NCBI GenBank assembly: GCA_027343695.1
Contig: DAHWKJ010000095.1
Span: forward strand, 1 to 42,916
Source: Sulfobacillus sp.
Lineage (GTDB): Bacteria; Bacillota; Sulfobacillia; Sulfobacillales; Sulfobacillaceae
DNA: 42,916 nt
Reading direction: 5' to 3'
Part shown: positions 40,917 to 42,916 of the stretch, piece after piece
Layout of the letters: each line of letters opens with the position of its first letter
Position numbering within the stretch: the first letter of the stretch is position 1
The notes under the pieces: generated by a model
Seen by the model: the letters and a program-made list of their open reading frames with translations, nothing else
Databases searched by the model: none
Told to the model about the DNA's origin: nothing
Position numbers and translations under genes: made by a program

Positions 40917-41123
40917 ATGTCTACGGAGTTACGGGCGATTGGGAAAATCTCACCGGAAGTTTGTTCGGAGTACATATATGCGCATCGTGGAACGGTCCGC
41001 TCGGAAGTGTTATTTGGCGCGCCATCTGGAAGAGATGTCGGGATAGGGCGCGTGGCACCAGGGGACGTGATGGCGGCTACCACGGACCCGAATTTTGTGA
41101 TGCCGTCGTCCGGAGCACGCTAG
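40917..41123 (+). pseudogene. Truncated AIR-synthase/HypE-like protein, N-terminal fragment of 68 residues
   Basis: The frame starts at ATG 40917 with GGAGG 7 bases upstream and ends in TAG one base before the thiD start. It contains GKISPEVCSEYIYAHRG (~9-25), EVLFGAPSGRDVGIGRV (~30-46) and AATTDPNFVMP (~53-63), the opening pattern of AIR-synthase-related/HypE-like ATP-binding proteins (GK..PE....I......VL.GP..G.D...i......ATTDP..). Such proteins are ~330 residues; here the next parts (the ASDV and later domains) are missing, and thiD begins instead. It is translated in principle, and its ribosome site is well formed, so it may act as a leader peptide for coupling rather than a working enzyme. 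I place it as a remnant with moderate confidence. Confidence 0.6.
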
Positions 41124-41124
41124 A

Positions 41125-41910
41125 ATGACCGCACGCGTGTTGACTATAGCGGGCTCGGATCCATCGGGTGGTGCGGGAATTCAAGCCGATTTGAAAACCT
41201 ATGCCGCGTTTGGGGTCTATGGGATGACCGCGATTACTGCACTAACGGTGCAAAACACCCAAGGTGTGACCTCTGTGGTGATGACCCCGGCCCCACTCGT
41301 CCGGGACCAAATCCGTGCGGTGGTAGAGGACATTGGGGTGGATGCCGTTAAAATCGGGATGGTAGGGCAAAAGGACATAATTCATGAGATCTCTCTAGAA
41401 TTGCTTCGCCTTAATCTCGGGGTTCCTATCGTGGTGGACCCGGTGATGCGTGCGAAAAGTGGCGATCGGTTACTGGATCACGAGGCAGAAGCGGCGTTTT
41501 GCGACGAAATTCTGCCACTGGCGACGGTTTTGACGCCGAATCTGCCCGAGGCAGAAACATTCGTGGGATTTCCTGTGGCGGATCGAGCCGATATGCTCCG
41601 GGCCGCAAAAATCTTACAGCAAAGAGGTGTGCCAACCGTGCTGATTAAGGGTGGGCATCTCCTCCGTGGGGACGCCTGTGATTTGCTTTGGCATCAGGAC
41701 CAAGAAGTCTGGTTGCGCCAGCGCAGGATTGCTACGCTACACACGCATGGAACCGGCTGCACTTTAAGTAGCGCAATCGCGGCGGGACTGGCTTTGGGTA
41801 AGGACATGGAGGATGCGGTGATCGAAGCCAAAGCCTATGTGACCCGGGCCATTCTGTCCGCCCCAGGCCTTGGACATGGCCATGGCCCTTTGTGGCACGG
41901 GGCAACTTAA
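41125..41910 (+). CDS. thiD: Bifunctional hydroxymethylpyrimidine kinase/phosphomethylpyrimidine kinase
   Basis: A 261-residue ribokinase-fold enzyme that phosphorylates hydroxymethylpyrimidine twice to give HMP-PP for thiamine synthesis. Its motifs are in order: TIAGSDPSGGAGIQADLKT (~7-25) at the substrate site, VVDPVMRAKSGDRLL (~102-116) and VLIKGGHL (~171-178), and the anion hole with the catalytic Asp region TLHTHGTGCTLSSAIAAGLA (~205-224). Length fits the family. It begins at ATG 41125, one base after the stop of the upstream fragment, and is under the TPP riboswitch. It works with TenA, which recycles the pyrimidine. Confidence 0.95.
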   Translation: MTARVLTIAGSDPSGGAGIQADLKTYAAFGVYGMTAITALTVQNTQGVTSVVMTPAPLVRDQIRAVVEDIGVDAVKIGMVGQKDIIHEISLELLRLNLGVPIVVDPVMRAKSGDRLLDHEAEAAFCDEILPLATVLTPNLPEAETFVGFPVADRADMLRAAKILQQRGVPTVLIKGGHLLRGDACDLLWHQDQEVWLRQRRIATLHTHGTGCTLSSAIAAGLALGKDMEDAVIEAKAYVTRAILSAPGLGHGHGPLWHGAT

Positions 41911-42171
41911 TATGGGCGGGTCGCTCTTTTCGTTTGATGCGCAAAGACCCCCTGTTCCCCATGGATCAGGTGCTGCCGGGCGATGCTCGAAGGAGACTAT
42001 GGGATCATCTCCCTGCGTGATCCAGTCAAGAACACTTGGGGTGGGGCATTCGGCGATGGGCTATTGCGGATCATACGCGCGTAGGACAGGATGGCGGTTA
42101 TTGCCGCGATCCTTGACGCCCGAGCGTCAAAAATGGCGGCAGGATTATGACGGAATCAGGGAAGGTGAGGC
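41911..42171 (+). pseudogene. Degenerate stretch between thiD and tenA
   Basis: About 260 bases with no intact gene. Short frames in all three phases look coding-like in part (for example MRKDPLFPMDQVLPGD from about 41939, and a frame ending in the ATGA overlap with tenA at 42172-42175), but none continues or matches a family I know. It may be a decayed gene or a frameshifted remnant of the operon. The last frame, 41870 or 41912 to 42175, could encode a ~90-residue protein; I give that low weight. Confidence 0.35.
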
Positions 42172-42837
42172 ATGAAATTAGCGGAGTTGAAGGAAAACTG
42201 CGATCCTGAGTGGCATCGCATCGCATCGCATCCATTTGTCGAAGGCATTGGTCGGGGAACGTTGACCGATGCGCAGTTGCAATACTTCATCACGCAAGAC
42301 GCACTATATCTTCGAGATTTTTACCGGGTTCTGGCCATGGCCGGGGGCCGTTTGGACGGCAGTCAGGCGGCACGCACGATGATTCATCATGCCGAGACCG
42401 TGTTTGTGGTGGAAACAAGTCTCCATGAAACCATTGCCGAGACGTTTGGGCTTCGTCGTGAAGACATCGTGCGCACGCCCAAAGGGTTGGTCACTAAGCT
42501 CTATGGGGATCATTTAGTCAGAACCGCGTACACTGAGAGCGTTCCCGTGCTATTAGCCGCGTTGCTGCCGTGCTATTGGACGTATCAGGCCATCGGACAG
42601 CAGTGGGCTACAAATCCTCCTCAGCATCCGTTGCTCCGACAGTGGATCGACACCTATCAAGGTGACGCGTATGCAACGGCGGTGGCAGAAGTGGTGGCGA
42701 TCGCCGAGAATATCTCCGAAGATTACCCCAATCTAGACGCGATAACGGAAGCCTTTCATCACTCCATGGTGTGCGAGCGCCTATTTTGGGAACAAGCCTG
42801 GACGGAAGGCAAGGTTTTGGGTAGTGGACCGGAATAA
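42172..42837 (+). CDS. tenA: Thiaminase II / aminopyrimidine aminohydrolase TenA
   Basis: A 221-residue helical enzyme that hydrolyses aminopyrimidine from degraded thiamine to HMP, feeding ThiD. The catalytic positions are visible: FITQDALYLRDFYRVLA (~39-55) with the active Asp, LLPCYWTYQAIG (~130-141) with the active Cys, and HHSMVCERLFWEQAW (~197-211) with the active Glu. The family length is ~220. The start overlaps the end of the degenerate frame upstream by ATGA; AAGGTGAGG precedes it. It is the last gene of the riboswitch-controlled operon seen here. Confidence 0.95.
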   Translation: MKLAELKENCDPEWHRIASHPFVEGIGRGTLTDAQLQYFITQDALYLRDFYRVLAMAGGRLDGSQAARTMIHHAETVFVVETSLHETIAETFGLRREDIVRTPKGLVTKLYGDHLVRTAYTESVPVLLAALLPCYWTYQAIGQQWATNPPQHPLLRQWIDTYQGDAYATAVAEVVAIAENISEDYPNLDAITEAFHHSMVCERLFWEQAWTEGKVLGSGPE

Positions 42838-42841
42838 AAAT

Positions 42842-42885
42842 GCCGCGTGGCCTCCGACACCATGGAGGCCACCACGGCGTTTAAA
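42842..42885 (+). terminator. Terminator after tenA
   Basis: GTGGCCTCC (42847-42855) pairs with GGAGGCCAC (42864-42872), extended by outer GCCG/CGGC pairs, and is followed by GTTTAAAT. The position, right after tenA, fits the operon end, though the U-run is short. Confidence 0.65.
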
Positions 42886-42916
42886 TGCGTACCATTAAGT
42901 TTCGAATGCACTGGCC

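Noticed and set aside
1..42916. CRISPR array, tRNA, rRNA, prophage or insertion sequence
   Set aside because: No spaced direct repeats, tRNA-like cloverleaf sequences, transposase motifs or phage genes were seen.

Overview
The window reads as chromosomal DNA of a Gram-positive-type bacterium, most likely an acidophilic Firmicute of the Sulfobacillus kind. This is inferred from gene content and style: strong AGGAGG-type ribosome sites, frequent GTG starts, an Lgt lipoprotein enzyme, a Firmicutes-style TPP riboswitch in front of thiD/tenA, and a phenylacetate oxygenase cluster. I could not check it against any database. I saw no rRNA, tRNA, CRISPR array, prophage or insertion sequence.

Layout. 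1-8.5 kb: the end of a glutamate synthase-type gene, two uncharacterised envelope proteins, a 58-residue zinc ribbon, kynureninase, and a three-gene surface glycosylation operon (DUF2079 membrane protein, GT2 transferase, small four-helix carrier). 8.8-14.2 kb: a DUF2726 protein, a tartrate/D-malate-type dehydrogenase, an MFS carrier coupled to a glycerophosphodiester phosphodiesterase, and an ECF sigma/anti-sigma pair. 14.3-20.7 kb: a tandem-repeat DNA-binding-like protein with a C-terminal XRE domain, then a GAF/PucR regulator followed by two paralogous M20 amidohydrolases and an MFS transporter, closed by a clear terminator. This looks like an N-acyl amino acid or peptide scavenging unit.

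21-27 kb: Lgt with a long C-terminal extension, small and large membrane proteins, and a globin-GAF-EAL phosphodiesterase with a CZB-like zinc-binding tail. 27.3-35.2 kb: alpha/beta hydrolase, class II aldolase with an unknown N-terminal domain, radical SAM/SPASM protein, the paaABCD phenylacetyl-CoA epoxidase genes (no paaE here, and PaaA carries an N-terminal extension), and a zinc alcohol dehydrogenase coupled to an ACP-like protein that lacks the carrier serine.

35.3-40.7 kb: mostly small membrane or exported proteins of unknown role, a second copy of the tandem-repeat protein whose stop codon sits in the loop of a perfect 17-bp hairpin, and a membrane protein that seems to start at ATC. 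40.7-42.9 kb: a thiamine salvage operon consisting of a TPP riboswitch, a truncated AIR-synthase-like fragment, thiD, a degenerate stretch and tenA.

The points I find most worth following up are the paired tandem-repeat proteins, the truncated AIR-synthase-like gene under TPP control, the apparent ATC start, the PaaA extension, and the sensor phosphodiesterase architecture.
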